DNA of 64,000 bases from Panicum virgatum (taxonomy: Eukaryota; Streptophyta; Magnoliopsida; Poales; Poaceae): the NCBI RefSeq assembly GCF_016808335.1, contig NC_053153.1:17309033-17373032 (forward strand), written 5' to 3'. Position 1 is the first letter of the stretch, and each line of letters starts with the position of its first letter. This document shows, piece after piece, positions 11,345-24,070 of the stretch. The notes beneath the pieces are model-generated. The model searched no databases. It was given only the letters and a program-made list of their open reading frames with translations, and was not told the origin of the DNA. The position numbers and the translations under genes were made by a program.

Positions 11345-13188
11345 CTTTATTCAACATTTTTTGTACTGAACCTTCAGAAACTCGCCTCTCGTGAAAACAA
11401 GCTGCAGCACCCTTTAACTAAAAAAATCTATTTGAACAGTACCAATGCATTCATACCTGCTGAGAACATAAATAATCAACATTAGTAAAAAAAAGTACTA
11501 ACACAGTAGCAAGAGAGAGCAAATGCCGATCCAGTAGCAGCATATAGCAACTTCATGAATGATAATATATGGTGGGGTTGTGGTACCTTTGTTGCAGAGC
11601 CAGCTTCAGAGATCTAAACAAATTGTCCAACAGAAAAACTTAAGCATTTGGCTAAGTGAACGCATGACGGCCATCCATCTTGTAAATAGTATACATCACT
11701 ACATCAGAATGGTCAATCAAAGGTCTTGTCCTCGAGTGACAGACATTTAAAAAGCTCCTCGCAATTGGAATGCGAGATTGATACTGAACCTCTGCAATGA
11801 GTACATTCTGACTGCAACATAAATATAGCACCTGACAATAAGTAAATCCACAAGTAGGCAATGTATCAAGTTAATGGAAACATGGTGAAACCTGAAAATT
11901 TCCAGCTCATGGAGCTAAATTACAAGTGGGGCCCAGATTGCACTTCTGCATAGCTCCCATTAGTGCAAGCACAGGCTGAGCTCGAGACAGCATTGGGTTC
12001 CACCGCCCGCTGTCCCCGTCTGTGGTGCAGTAGCCCCTGCCTGAAACCAAAACACTGTTGCTCCCCACCTGATTGGCTCTGCAGCAGAATGTTAGACAGT
12101 TTATGGTTCAGCTGCTGCGAAAACTGTGCTGATAAAATGTGGTAAGTGTGGTTGTTAGCAGTATTTGAGCTAATAAACAGAGGTTTTGGGGTGTTCTTTT
12201 TTGCTGCAGATTTAAAAAACTCGACCTGCAGGGGTAAGGCAGCCCCCGGGCATTTTTGATAAGAAGACCTTCTCACGCGGGTTGAGAAAACCCCCGAACC
12301 CCTGCCCCACCCTTACACAGCGGCACCGATGCACCGTAGCCCATGTGAGATGAGCAACAACCTGGGCCGGGCCTTAGACCTATGCTTGGTGTGGGACAGA
12401 GTGACAGACAAGGGGATTTTTTTTAACCCCAACCTGAAATTCACTCCCACGGGAAGTCAAACCCAAGACCTAATTAATTCAGCTAGAGGCCCGTTCGCTT
12501 TTTTGCTGCACATTAAGGCATTAGGAGAAGTCAGATGTGATTTATGCTTGTTCTTATGAATTAAATGGCAAACTACAGGCAAGTAAAGATTCAAACACAG
12601 AAATTGCTCGTGCTAAAGTTCAGTAGATCACTCAAAAGAAATTTGTATTTATTGGAGTATAAACAATTCCTGTTGCACAGTCAAACTTTTCATCCTGCAA
12701 CTATGGAAAGTGTAATTGCAATAGCAATTAGCTGGTAACAACCTCAGGACTGCAGCTGTTCCAGTGAGATGTTGATGTAAACACAGTCCTTTATATACAT
12801 ATTTCTCTAGCCAACCACTGCAGACACAAGATCCACTGAGGGTCCATGCATAATTGCTAACAATAATTCATAAACAAAAAAGAGGTCAATCAGCACAATA
12901 ATGTACCTGCAGTAACATGGTAAAACTTCATGTCCAGAATCCCTGCTGTAGCTTATGCATACCAATTGTTACTCATAATCCCATTTACCTTCCCCTCTTA
13001 AACACTGAAATATATTCAGATGTTCCACCCCAGGTAAACTTTATCTTTCTGAGAACACCAAACCAATGGTAAAAATTGAAGAAATAGTAGTGACAAAATT
13101 GTAGGGTAAAAAAAAAACATGGCACAAGATCTGACCTGAATTAGCTGTGCAAGGCAAATCACATTCAACATATCTAGAATGGATCACT
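11345..13188. other. Intergenic, with one SINE-like repeat
   Basis: Apart from the SINE-like unit at about 12220-12480 there are only short frames. The tract lies downstream of the PPR gene and upstream of the LINE remnant. No spliced gene could be assembled by eye. Confidence 0.45.
12220..12480 (-). mobile_element. tRNA-related SINE-like repeat
   Basis: The block from 'ggggtaaggcagcccccggg' through 'cccgaacccctgccccaccc' to 'cactcccacgggaagtcaaa' matches, from memory, a widespread grass SINE family. On the minus strand the right-hand end reads gggtttgacttcc, close to a pol III B box. Exact ends and the target duplication were not determined. Confidence 0.55.
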
Positions 13189-13344
13189 TGATGGAGGATG
13201 AAAACACAAGGTATCACAGTGTAGAGAAGTGTGGGAGAGAATAATTGTGTCTATTCCTCCAAACCCTAGAAGGGTGGGATATATAGATCCTATACATGGG
13301 CCTCTAGATGGGCCTCTATACATGGGCTCACATATACACCAACA
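13189..13344 (-). mobile_element. Solo LTR of the short-LTR Copia family
   Basis: The segment from gagagaataattgtgtct to 'cacatatacaccaaca' matches the LTRs of the complete Copia element at 16739-22476, in the same orientation. The left edge is unclear: a tgatggag start occurs at 13189 but about 40 bp of unrelated sequence follow it before the match resumes at about 13234. No 5-bp target duplication is obvious. It lies 77 bp past the PPR stop codon. Confidence 0.75.
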
Positions 13345-13420
13345 CGCATGGTATAAACCAGAAAAAGTACCCACAGTTTTCTACCATGGTCAAATGGTCG
13401 AAATTTAAGTGGAATTTCAA

Positions 13421-16400
13421 TCACTGGCAGCTTTCTACTGGCAATACCTCGGCCTCCTTAAAAGGCATTCCCTTTCTGCAGTTTCTTATCATGTTTAATC
13501 TTCTAATTGCATCCTCCATCCGCCTTTCGAGACCTTCAGGATGCTTGGATGGAATAAGACTCCTTTCTTCTATATCCTCCAGTATTTTCTCTCCAGCCTC
13601 CATTCTCCGTGTTGCATACATAGCTCCAATGAGTGTGATATAGGTTGTAATATTCGGCCAAAGACCCTTAGATTTCATCTCTACATAAAGATCTAGTGCA
13701 TCAGAGATACGCTTGTTGTTGCATAAACCAGTAATAATAACATTGTAACTGACAACATCAACCTTCAATTTACAGAACTCCATCGACCCTTTCAAGTGCA
13801 AAGCATCAGCAATTTTGGATTCTTTACAAAGACTATGCATTAGACTAGTGAAAGTAGCAACAATTGGCACCATTCCTGAGCGCATCATACTGCTAAAAAC
13901 TATGATTGCCTCCTCAAGTTTCCCACATCTACACAGACCTCTAATAATTGAACTGTCAGCAACTTCAGGAGGCACAACACCAACAGCTTTCATTTCTTCT
14001 TTTAGCCTGAATGCTCCATCAATCTCACCAACCCGACATTTTGCGTTGACCAATGCAATGTAATGTGTATGGCTTGGTTGGAGCCCTCTTTCTAACATCT
14101 CATGTAAAAATTTGTGACTCTGATCCAAACAATTTTTTCTGATTAATCCATTTATCATGGCACTATAAGTTTTATTCCTGGGTGACATATGTAACCACTT
14201 CATACAATCGAAAAGTTGTAGTGCATTATCCATCTTGGATTTATCACTGAAAACTGTTCAGTATATCGAAAGCAAACTTATCAGGAAAAATGCCTTCTAA
14301 GGCCATCTTCTCCAAAAACTTAACTGCAATATCAATCATCCCGCACTTAGAAAGCCCAAGTATGAGCAAGCGATATGTAACATTGTTTGGTCTGAGCCTT
14401 TTCCTCACCATATCTTTGTACAGATATAAAGACCTTGAAATTTGTCCCTTCTTGACATACCCATGCATAAGTATGTTATAGCTAGCGGTGTTTGGATAAA
14501 CCGCATTCTTATGCATATCAGACATCACCTTTTTCATAGTATTTAACTTTCCTCCCTTGAGGTACCCTTTCATCAATGAATTATAGGCAATACAATCTGC
14601 ATACAGGCCTTCCTTGCATATGATCTCCTGGAAAACATAAGCAGCAGCCTTCCCTTGGCCTTCATTGATAAACCCATTCAACAAGCAGGTATATGCAACA
14701 GTATCAGGAACTATTCCTTTCTCTAACATCATCTGCAACACAATGAGTGCAGGAAAATTTTTACCTTTCGTGCAAAAACCACTGAGAAGAATGGTGTAAG
14801 TACGGATATCAGGTAAAAAGTTGTTTTTGACCATTTTCTCACATAAATCCAAAGCTTCATCCAGGGTTCCATATTTGCATATCCCAAGAAGTAGTGCATT
14901 GAAAGTTTTCTCATCAATAGGAGAAGGTATGTCGAGAAGGCAGGACATAAACCGCTTCGCTTGTACCAAGTGGCCTCCTCGACATAATCCTCTAAGCAAA
15001 TTCTGATATGTGCGAACATTTGGATAATGGCCATATCGTACCATATCATCATAAACTGAAAATGCCTCAACTATGTTATCTCTGTGGCAGTAACTATTTA
15101 TTATGCAATTAAAGGAGACAGAATCAAATGATATATTCATCCTAGACATGTATTGTCTAAATTGCTCAGCCTCTGTAATCATTTCCTCTCTATAAAAAGC
15201 ACATAATAATGCATTATGGGTGACTGCATTGGCAACTAGCCCCCTTCGATACATGTCCACAAAATGCTTCAGTGCTTCCTTGACATACCCAGCCTTACAA
15301 TAGTAACAAATCAGAGTTGTGTATAGCACATCATTAGGTAGAATTCCACTTTTCTGCATCCTTGACAAAATTTCTTTTGTTTCATGCAACCGAGCCATCC
15401 TGCACATGCCATTGATCAATGCTGAATAAGTGATAACATCCGGATCGACTCCATCCTCAAGCATAGTCCTTAAAATTTGTTTAGCCTTGGAAATTGCACC
15501 TACTTGACATAAACCATCAATGAGAATGGTATACATTGTCTTATTGATGGTTATGCCTCTTGAACCCAGATCTTTAACGAGATCAAGAGCAGGTTTCAGC
15601 ATGGAAAATTTGCAGTAACCATTCAACAAAGCACTATAAGTTAGTTCACTTGGCGTCACACCAGTAATTTGCATTTCGGACAGAACACTTAGGGCTTTAT
15701 CAGTTCTCCCATTTCGGCAGTACCCATCAATCATTGTAGTGTAAGTAGCTACACTTGGAGCCAAAGTTTGTCTCAGCATATGATTGAAGACATACTGAGC
15801 ATGGTTTATCTTACCTTCACCAAAAAAGCCATTGATCAAAGTATTGTATGTACATTCATCAGGTGTTAAGTTATCTTCCTTCATTCTTTTGAGTAAAAGG
15901 AAAGCACGTGCACTCCTCTTTATTTTACATAATTTATCTATCATGATGTTATAAGTATACACATCTGCCTGTGTATTATTCCTCTCCATATCTTCTAGAA
16001 CACACAGGGCACCCTTAAACCTCCCCTTCTTAACATACCAATGTAGTATTGTATTATAACTGACAGAATTAGCTAAGCGAAAGCTCTTCATCTTCTGAAT
16101 CATATCTTCAGCCTTTCTAAATTCACCCTTACTGCACAGGGAATTCAGAAGAATATTGCAAGTGGTAACATCCAGAGGGAATTTACGGGCCAAACTTTCT
16201 CTCAAGAATAACCAGGCATGTTTTGATTCCCCTTCCTCCACAAGAGCATTAAGGATGGTATTGCAAGCAACAGCTGAAGCCTTAAATCCACATTCATCCA
16301 TAAAGAAAACTGCCAAAACTGCATCAAGGACTTTTCTTTCCTTTACATATGCTTTGACAAGGAGGTCAAAGACGGCACGATTGGTGGAATCAAAATGTGA

Positions 16401-19400
16401 AATGGTCCGCAAGAGGGAGCTAAAAATAACACTGCAGGAAAAGCCTGCCAAGGCAAGATGCCTCAACACTGACATTGCTTGTGAATGCATTTGAGCCTGG
16501 ATGAGAATTGGAACAGCCATACAGTAAATATAGGTAATTCGGTCTAAACCTGGTCGCTCCACAATAGAACTCAGTATCTTCAAGGCCAGCTTTCCATCAG
16601 ACTTGTCAAGCCTCCCAAATTTGTAGGCCATGTGATTCAAGGTCTCCCACCGCTTCATAGTCTGGATGGTGATGATGCTACTATCAATCCCATGCGCTGA
16701 AAGAAAGAACCAAATTAATGAAATAGGGAATTGATGCCTGATGGAGAGAATAATTGTGTCTCTATTCTTCCAAACCCTAGAAGGGTGGGATATATAGTTC
16801 CTATACATGGGCCTCTAGATGGGCATCTATATATGGGCTCACATATACACCAACACCCCCCCGCAGTCTGAACTACCGGTGCAGCAGTGTTCAAGACTGG
16901 ACAAGAAGAAAGTACAAAGGGCACCCCCCTCCCCGCAACCACAACTAGCCACCTGCTACGTTGAGGCTGGAGCGAAACTCCGAGAAGGTTGAGGAGGGTA
17001 GTCCCTTGGTGAAGATGTCGGCAAACTGGGAGATGGTCGGAACATGGAGTACCCGAACATCGCCGATGGCGACCCTATCGCGCACGAAGTGCAAGTCGAT
17101 CTCCACATGCTTCGTCCGCTGATGCTGAACGGGGTTGGTGGAGAGATACACGGCGCTGACGTTGTCGCAGTAGACGAGCGTGTTCTTGGCGAGCGGGCTG
17201 TGGAGCTCCGCCAAGAGCTGTCGGAGCCAGGACGCCTCCGCCACGCCGTTAGCGACAACCCGGTATTCCGCCTCGGCACTGGAGCGGGAGACAACCGGCT
17301 GCCGCTTGGACGACCAGGAGACCAGGTTGCCGCCCAGGAAGACGGAGTAACCGGAAGTGGAGCGGCGAGTGTCCAGGCAGCTAACCCAGTCAGCGTCGTT
17401 GTAGACCACCAGCTCAGCAGAGGACGAGCGGTGAAGCACCAGGCCGAGGTCCACAGTGCCACGGACGTAGCGAGGAGACGCTTCAGGGCAGCAAGGTGTG
17501 ACTCCCGGGGATCATGCATATGAAGACAGACCTGCTGAACAGCGTAGGTGAGGTGCGGCCTGGTGAAGGTAAGGTACTGCAAGGCACCGGCCAGACTCCG
17601 ATAGGCAGTAGGATCAGCCACAGGAGCACCCAGATCAGCAGACAGCTTCGCCTGAGTGTCGACAGGAGTAGAGCAGGGCTTGCAATCAGTCATCCCAGCC
17701 CGCTCCAGAATATCGAGCGCGTACTGCCATTGGTGAAGGAGAAGGCCAGACGGGCGAGGCTCAACAGTGACGCCCAAGAAGTGATGGAGCTGACCAAGAT
17801 TCTTCATAGCAAACTCTTGCTGCAGAGAGTAGATGACGCGCTCAAGCAACTGCTGACTAGAGGCTGTGAGCACAATATCATCAACATAGAGCAACAGGTA
17901 GGCAGTCTCATCCCCACGGCGGTAAATGAACAGAGAAGTGTCAGCCTTGGCCTCGGTGAATCCCAAAGTCAGCAAGAACGTGGCGAACCGAGAATACCAA
18001 GCCCGAGGAGCCTGCTTCAGACCATAGAGAGACTTGTTGAGCCGGCAGACCATGTCCGGACGACTGGAGTCCACAAATCCCGCTGGCTGAGAGCAGAGTG
18101 CCATGAAGAAACGCATTTTTCACATCGAGCTGGTGCACAGGCCAAGAGCGAGAGAGTGCAAGCGAGAGGGCCGTGCGCACAGTAGCAGGCTTCACCACTG
18201 GACTGAAGGTCTCATCATAGTCCACACCAAGCCGCTGGGTGAAATCCCGGAGAACCCAGTGAGCCTTGTAGCGCTCCAGTGAGCTGTCAGCCCGACAATT
18301 ATGCGTTTAGATCCACTTGCCTGTGACCACATTGCCACCAGACGGACGCGGCACGAGGTCCCACGTCTGGTTAGCAAGAAGAGCCGTGTACTCCTCTTCC
18401 ATCGCACGACGCCAGCGAGGATCCGCCAAGGCGTCGCGGACAGAGGAGGGTACCTGAGAGAACTGCGGCTCTCCCTCGGTGGCAGAGAGAGTCGCAGCCT
18501 GAGACGCCATCCGCCGAGTCACCATAGGATGGATATGTCGAGGATCCCGATGGACGACTGGCGGGTGGTACACCGCCGGCTCGACTCGAGAGTGAGGCGG
18601 CGGAGGTGGCGGTGGCGATGGCTCCGGTGTAGGCGTCGCAGGAGTCTCCGGAGCCGGAGGCGGCGCCGGTGTCGGTGCCAAACGACGCCGGTACACCTGC
18701 ACCGGCTGAGCGTACCGCGGCTGCGCCGGTGCCGGCGCCGAACGACGCTGGTACACCTGCACCGGCTGAGCGTACCGCTCAGGTGCAGGGGGAGGCACCG
18801 GGGCCACGCGTGGCGCAGTAGGAGACACCGGGTCCGCGCGTGGCGCGACCACGGGCACCGAGGCCGCGCTCGGCGCAGCAGAGATCACTGGAAGCGGTGC
18901 CGGTGCAACGGGAGAACCTGCAGGGAAAGGACAGACAGGTAACGGTGGCTGAACCACCGGGTCAGTCAGAAACAGTGACTCCAGCTTGGGGTCAGGAGAA
19001 GGTGTGGAGGAGGTGGAGTAGGAGAAATCCGACTCATCAAACATGACGTGTCGGGAGATCATGACGCGGCGAGAGGTGTGGTCAAAGCATCGGTACCCCT
19101 TGTGGTCAGGGGAGTACCCAAGGAACACACAACGAGTCGAGCGGGGCGCCAGCTTGTGGAAGTAGTGGCGGAGGTGTTAGGGTAACACGCACACCCGAAG
19201 ACCCGAAGGTGGTCGTAGCGAGGAGGGGTATCGAAAAGAGCGTGGTGTGGAGTGGGAGCAGGAGAAGCAGTGGACGGAAGACGGTTAAGCAAATAGGTGG
19301 CGGTGTGGAGGCTCAGCCCAGAAGCGCGGGGGCAGAGAGGCCTGGATCAAAAGGGTGCGCACGACGTCGTTCGTCGTGCGAATCATCCGCTCAGCCATGC

Positions 19401-22400
19401 CTTGCCGTTTTGAGGAGAGGTATACGGACAAGACATACGAAGCTGAACACCCCGAGAGAGGAAGAAGGAACGGGAGATTGAGTTATCGAACTCACGCCCG
19501 TTGTCGCACTAGACGGCCTTAATGGTGAGGCCGAACTGAGTGGACACCCAGACAAAGAAGTAGAGGAGGGTGGGGAAGGTCTCAGACTTTGCTCGCAAAG
19601 GAAAAGTTTAAGAGTAATAAGAAAAATCATCAATCACCACCAGATAGTATTTATAGCCAGACATGCTGAGTACAGGAGATGTCCACAGGTCACAATGAAC
19701 AAGATCAAAGACATGCACTGCATGCCAAGAAGAAGAAGAAAAAAGAAGTCGAACATGACGACCTAACTGGCACGCATGACAAAGGTGCTCAGCAGGAGCC
19801 CTAGTACATGGAACATCGGTACTACGACTCAGCTGAGCCAAAACGTTGCGCCCGGGGTGACCAAGCCGGCGGTGCCAGGTGGTGGAAGACGGCATCACGG
19901 CAAATGCAGCAGACGAAGAAGAAGTCGAAGGCGGAGCAGCGGAAGCAGGAAGACGAAGAGTGTAAAGGGGTCCCGAGCTGTCACATCGGAGGAGCAGACG
20001 TCGGGAAGCCGAATCCTTCACAGTAAGACCAGAAGAGTCAAATTCAATGGAACAAGAATTGTCAGCAGTAAACTGGCGAATGGAAAGAAGGTTGTGAACC
20101 ATCTGAGGAGCAACAAGGACATTGGAAAGACGAAAAGAACCAGGAGCAGAACCCACAGCGGTGATAGGAAAGCAAGACCCATCACCAACCATGATGGACG
20201 AAGGACAAGAGGGGTGTGGGGGTCGGACAGAAGAGAGGATACCGGCATCTGGGGTGGTGTGGAAGGAGGCACCCGAGTCGGCGATCCACTCGGTGCTGAC
20301 CGGCGGCGTCAGCCCCACCATGGTGCTGAAGGACTGCACCAGAGCGGCCTGGTCCCACCCCCCAGGCCAGATCGGCTGCTGGCTGGGCTGAGCAGGCGGG
20401 GTCCAGGACAGCGCGAAGAGGGGAGCAGCACCAGTGAACATGGCCGCTGGCTGGAGCTGAGGACGAGCCCCCCCACCCTGGAAGGGCCACATCGAGATGC
20501 GCCCTGACCATGGGTTGCTGAAGGATGGCCAGGGCGTACCTCCAGGGGCAGGGGCAGGGGCAGGAGCCGGAGTCGGCGCGCCCGGACGGCCCCCACCGGC
20601 ACCGGAAACCCCAGAAGTAGGGCCACCAGTGCCACCACCACCCCGTCCACCCCGCCGACGACATCCACGCCCCCCCTCCAGTTTGCCCGGCGGGAGCAGC
20701 ACCAAGGAGGGAGGTGGCAGGAGCGGCGGAGGAGGCCGGAGGAGCAGCGACAAGCGCGGTGGGGGTGGGCGAGGACGATCCGGGCGCGAAACCCCTGGTG
20801 ATCTCCTCGAGAGCGAGGTCGTCCCGGACCTGTAGGAAGGAGGAGAAGGGCCTCTGGCGGGTGATCCAGGTCTTCAGGTGGTCATAGGTGCTGCTCAGGC
20901 CGCGCACGACATTGAGCACCAAGACCCGATCGGACACCGGACACCCGAGATCGTGAAGAGCATCAGCCATGCCCTTCATCCGCCGGCATAACTCACCGAC
21001 GGTGAGGTCCTCTTGCTCGAAGGTGCGGAAGCTGGCGTCGAGCTGGAGGGCGCGGAACTCGGCGTTGCCGAGGAACTGCCCCTCGAGCGCCAGCCAGGCC
21101 TGTCGCGCGGTGCCATCGTGGGTCCTGACGATGTCCTGAAGATCTAGGGAGATGGTCCCAAAGATTCAGGACATGGCGACGCTTTCGAGGCGCAGCCACA
21201 CCACGTCCCGCGCCTCGATCGGCGTGTCGAGGAGGACGTGGTCGTCGAGGGCGTTGCGGCGGAGGGCGAGGAGGACCTGGTCCCGCCAGCGTCCGTAGGA
21301 GGAGGACGTGGGGTCGAGGAGGACGGTGACCAGGGCCCTGATGTTCTGGACACCGGCGGCCTGGAGGTGGAGCTGGGCGACCATGGGGTCGGTCGCGTCG
21401 TGCCGTGGTCCAGATCCAGGGGGCGGGGCCTGGTGGGACAAGGAGGCGCCGTGCTCGGGGACGACAGGCAGCTGGCCAGAGGAGACACGAAGGTGGTGCT
21501 CCGCTTTGGCGACCTGTAGAGCGAGGGCGTCGGCCGTGGCGAGCTCGCGCTACCAAGCGAGGGCAGCCACGCGGACCCGCTCCTGGGCCGCCGAAGCCTC
21601 CGACTTGGCGGCGAGGAAGGCCGCGGCGAGAGCGGCGTCGGCCTGCTGCCCACGTAGTGCGGCGGCGGCGAGCGGCGCATCGGCGGGAGACAATCCCGAG
21701 GCCAGGCCACGCTGGATCGGCGGCGGCAGCGTCGGCGGCGGGCTGCTTGCTCGCCGCGACAGCAGCGCGGTGCGTCGCAACGGCCGCGGCGACTGGATCG
21801 GCGCCCGCGGCCTGCAGCATGGCCTGCAGGGCCGCCAGATCGGCGCCCGCGGCGGCGGGATCGGCGGCGGCGACGCTCCCCGCCGCGCCCTGGGCAACGG
21901 CAGCAGCGGCGGCGGCAGCTGCCGCATCGGCCATGGGCCGCTGCAGCTGCAGCGGATGCTGCTGGGCGCCCCCCGCACCGGCGCCCTCCCCCCCTGCGCC
22001 CGCGGCGGCGGCGGGATCCTGCATGGGCGGGGCGGGAGCCGGCGGCGGCACGTGCAGGGCGAGATCCGCGGCAGCGGGAGCCGGCCGCCTCTGCACGACC
22101 AAGGACCAGGCGGCGGCGGCATCAGGGGTGCCAGCGGCCGGCCCGGCGGCAGCAGCAGAGGAAGACCAGGCGGCGGCGGCAGGGGATCTGGCGGCCGGCC
22201 CGGCGGCGGCTGCAGAGGACCAGGCGGCGGTGGCAGCAGAGGAGGAGGGGAGGGGAGGGAAGGAGGAGAGAGGAGGGGGCGCCGGCGGCCGGCCATGGCT
22301 GCCGGCGACAGCGGCGGCGGCTGGGGTAGGAGGGAGGAGAAAGGAAACCTAACTCTAGGCTAATGATACCATGATGGAGATAATAATTATGTCTCTATTC

Positions 22401-23205
22401 CTCCAAACCCTAGAAGGGTGGGATATATAGTTCCTATACATGAGCCTCTATACATGGGCTCACATATACACCAACAATGCCACCCAAAAAGAAGCAATAG
22501 CACACAGGAACAGTATATGTTATCAGAAGAAAGAGCAACATGTTCAGATTTCTCAAGTTATGTGGAGATGATCTACACTTGAGATGGGTCCAAACAGAGA
22601 AAAATGAACCAGAAAAATAATCCTACTTCAGAGAGCTACATATTCCGACTTCCATAATTTCCAATCAAGTACACATTAATGAAATGGTCTGCATAAGGTG
22701 CTACAAATTTATCAAGAAGGCATATAAGATAGAATGATAAGCAAACATGCATGAGAGGCAAAACAAGCGGTGCCAGCAGTGTGAAGTTTGCACGAAGTGG
22801 CTACTTCTTCCACAAGTCACTCCATCACGCTGAAGTCAACATACACTTGCTGCCTACTTGTAAGTTGTAACGAACTGTCGAATGCAAATTCTTACCGGCC
22901 TAGGATTTGCATTTTGCAAAAACAAAGATGGACTAAAATAGAGTATAGTAAGTATGCGATTTCCTTCCCCTAAAAATGAACCACATATACAGGTTCACTG
23001 ACACACTGCTCCGAATTGCAATAGTAAGTGGTTATTGGATCGAGTTTCTGATGGAGGATTTACCTGAGGTGGTGTTGGCGCCAGCGCCTATGCGAGGGCG
23101 CGAGGGCGGCCTCGCGCGGAAGGGGAGCCGCGAGCAGTAGGCTGCTGCTTTGTATTCGACGATACGACGGCGGTACAAGGAGTGTGCCAGCGATGACGAC
23201 GACAT
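13421..23205 (-). CDS. P-class pentatricopeptide repeat protein, split by Copia insertion
   Basis: Predicted organelle RNA-binding protein. A long array of 35-residue PPR motifs ([35 protein letters not shown] and similar) without E or DYW tails places it in the P class. Exon 1 is 23064-23205 ([10 protein letters not shown]..., Arg-rich, likely a transit peptide). The donor is GT at 23063-23062. The acceptor after a pyrimidine-rich ttctttcag is at 16698-16697, and exon 2 starts at 16696. The split codon (G + CG, Ala) keeps the frame. The intron contains the complete Copia element 16739-22476; without it the intron would be about 0.6 kb. An ATG at 23256 upstream in the same frame is an alternative start. 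The first frame ends at TGA 14244-14246 after 864 residues, but PPR motifs continue in the next frame to 13421 ([20 protein letters not shown]...). The shift lies between 14247 and 14259. A joined product would be about 1,130-1,140 residues. It is either a genuine frameshift allele or a base-calling error. Confidence 0.85.
16739..16855 (-). repeat. Copia 3' LTR
   Basis: 117 bp. It differs from the 5' LTR by a few substitutions and by about 12 extra bases in the 'gcctctagatgggcatctat' part. An LTR this short is unusual for a Copia element with full-length coding sequence. Confidence 0.93.
16945..20753 (-). pseudogene. Copia pol (protease, integrase, RT, RNase H), broken
   Basis: Visible in order are the protease active site DSGAS (near 20280), the GAG-pre-integrase motif WHRRLGHP (near 19850) and an HxxC zinc-binding remnant. 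Integrase is broken in several frames at 19060-19640. A proline-rich linker with HPMVTRRM follows (about 18520). The RT blocks are QLDVNAFLHG-like (as DVKNAFLHG), [12 protein letters not shown] and YVDD (near 17895), and the RNase H block ends at 16945 with [10 protein letters not shown] and ADIFTKGL. At least four frame changes are needed to read it through, at about 19630, 19290, 18300 and 17450. No function is expected. Confidence 0.9.
20182..22296 (-). pseudogene. Copia gag, broken
   Basis: A very GC-rich Pro/Ala N-terminus (from about 22296) leads into a Copia-type Gag core: [14 protein letters not shown], then [30 protein letters not shown] and [18 protein letters not shown]. In-frame stops occur at about 21550 (TAG) and 21168 (TGA). 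The C-terminal basic Gly-rich tail runs into the pol frame near 20700. It packages the element RNA in intact relatives; this copy cannot. Confidence 0.8.
22361..22371 (-). other. Copia primer-binding site
   Basis: On the minus strand this reads TGGTATCATTA, matching the 3' end of initiator tRNA-Met at its first eight or so bases, directly adjacent to the 5' LTR. Confidence 0.8.
22372..22476 (-). repeat. Copia 5' LTR
   Basis: 105 bp, TG...CA in element orientation, followed by the ATGCC target duplication. It lacks about 12 bp present in the partner LTR. Confidence 0.93.
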
Positions 23206-24061
23206 GGTGAGAAGGTTCAGTGCCGAGCCACCGACGAGGAAGGGGAACTCCGCCACCGGCGAGGCGGTGCTCCACTGCTCGCCGCCGCGGAGGTGAAGCT
23301 ACGGTCCGGGAAGGTCAGCGAAGGCCTCGCTCTCCCTCCATAACAATGGAAGTTCGAGGTGAGGGCCGAGGGCGCACCTGCGCGAGCTCCCGAGGCTAGG
23401 AAAGCCGGGAGGGACCGCGGCGGGCGGCGGGGCGGCGGCGCACGGTGGCGGAATTTGGGGGAAGCAGAGCGGCGAGTGGCCTGAGCTGGACGTTCTCCGT
23501 CCGTGTTAAAGCTACTCGAAATCTTGGATGAGCCCAGTCCATCATGAGGCGAGAGGACGATTTGGAAGGGTAAAAGGCTACCGCGCGCTTGCTTCGGACT
23601 TTCGGAGCGTGCGAGTGCGCGACCCCCGCGCGGCCCATACGTTAGTCGGCCTGTGTTTGATCCGTATGTGGGCTGCAAGCATGGGAGGGATCACGTGGGC
23701 TGCAATTAGTCTATTTTAGATCAAAGTTAATTATTATTTTTTCAGGGCTCGTATCTCATTAAACTATAAATCTTTTCTTTTCTTAAGTCGATCTAGAAAA
23801 TTTTTTACAGTTATATAATGGGCCTTAAGTATGTTTCCGAAATAGACCTGATCATCCGGATCAGGTCGGGTTTCCGGTCAAAAATGTTGGCCCACGCCCG
23901 ACCCGACCCATGACATGGTCGGGCGGGTCGGGTTCAGGTTTGATTAGATTGGCCCGTATTTTGTGTGTAATTTTTGGGTTTGGGATTTTTTTTTGAGTTT
24001 CAGATTAAATATTTCGGTCCGTATCCGGTTCGTCACTTGGTCGGGTCGGGTCAGGTTGGGA
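23206..24061. other. Upstream region of the PPR gene and low-complexity tract
   Basis: 23206-23700 is GC-rich and should contain the PPR 5' UTR and promoter. From about 23860 to 24060 the sequence is rich in gacccgacc / ggtcgggtcggg words. This tract and the one just right of 25650 (ggttggatcaggtttatcag) share inverted words such as gaatagatctgatca, so the Mutator-like element may sit inside an older inverted-repeat element. Confidence 0.4.
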
Positions 24062-24070
24062 TTTTTTTTC

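Larger units (their letters stand above)
16739..22476 (-). mobile_element. Copia LTR retrotransposon with ~0.1-kb LTRs
   Basis: A complete element of 5738 bp read leftward. It is flanked by an exact 5-bp target duplication ATGCC (16734-16738 and 22477-22481). The LTRs are 117 bp (left) and 105 bp (right), start TGTTGG and end CA in element orientation. The primer-binding site TGGTATCATTA (complement of 22361-22371) touches the 5' LTR, and a GCGGGGGGG polypurine run touches the 3' LTR. The order gag, protease, integrase, RT, RNase H is that of Copia. Several stops and frameshifts make it non-autonomous now. Confidence 0.95.

Noticed and set aside
17514..19046. Plus-strand frames inside the Copia element
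   Set aside because: Antisense shadows of RT, RNase H and the integrase linker.
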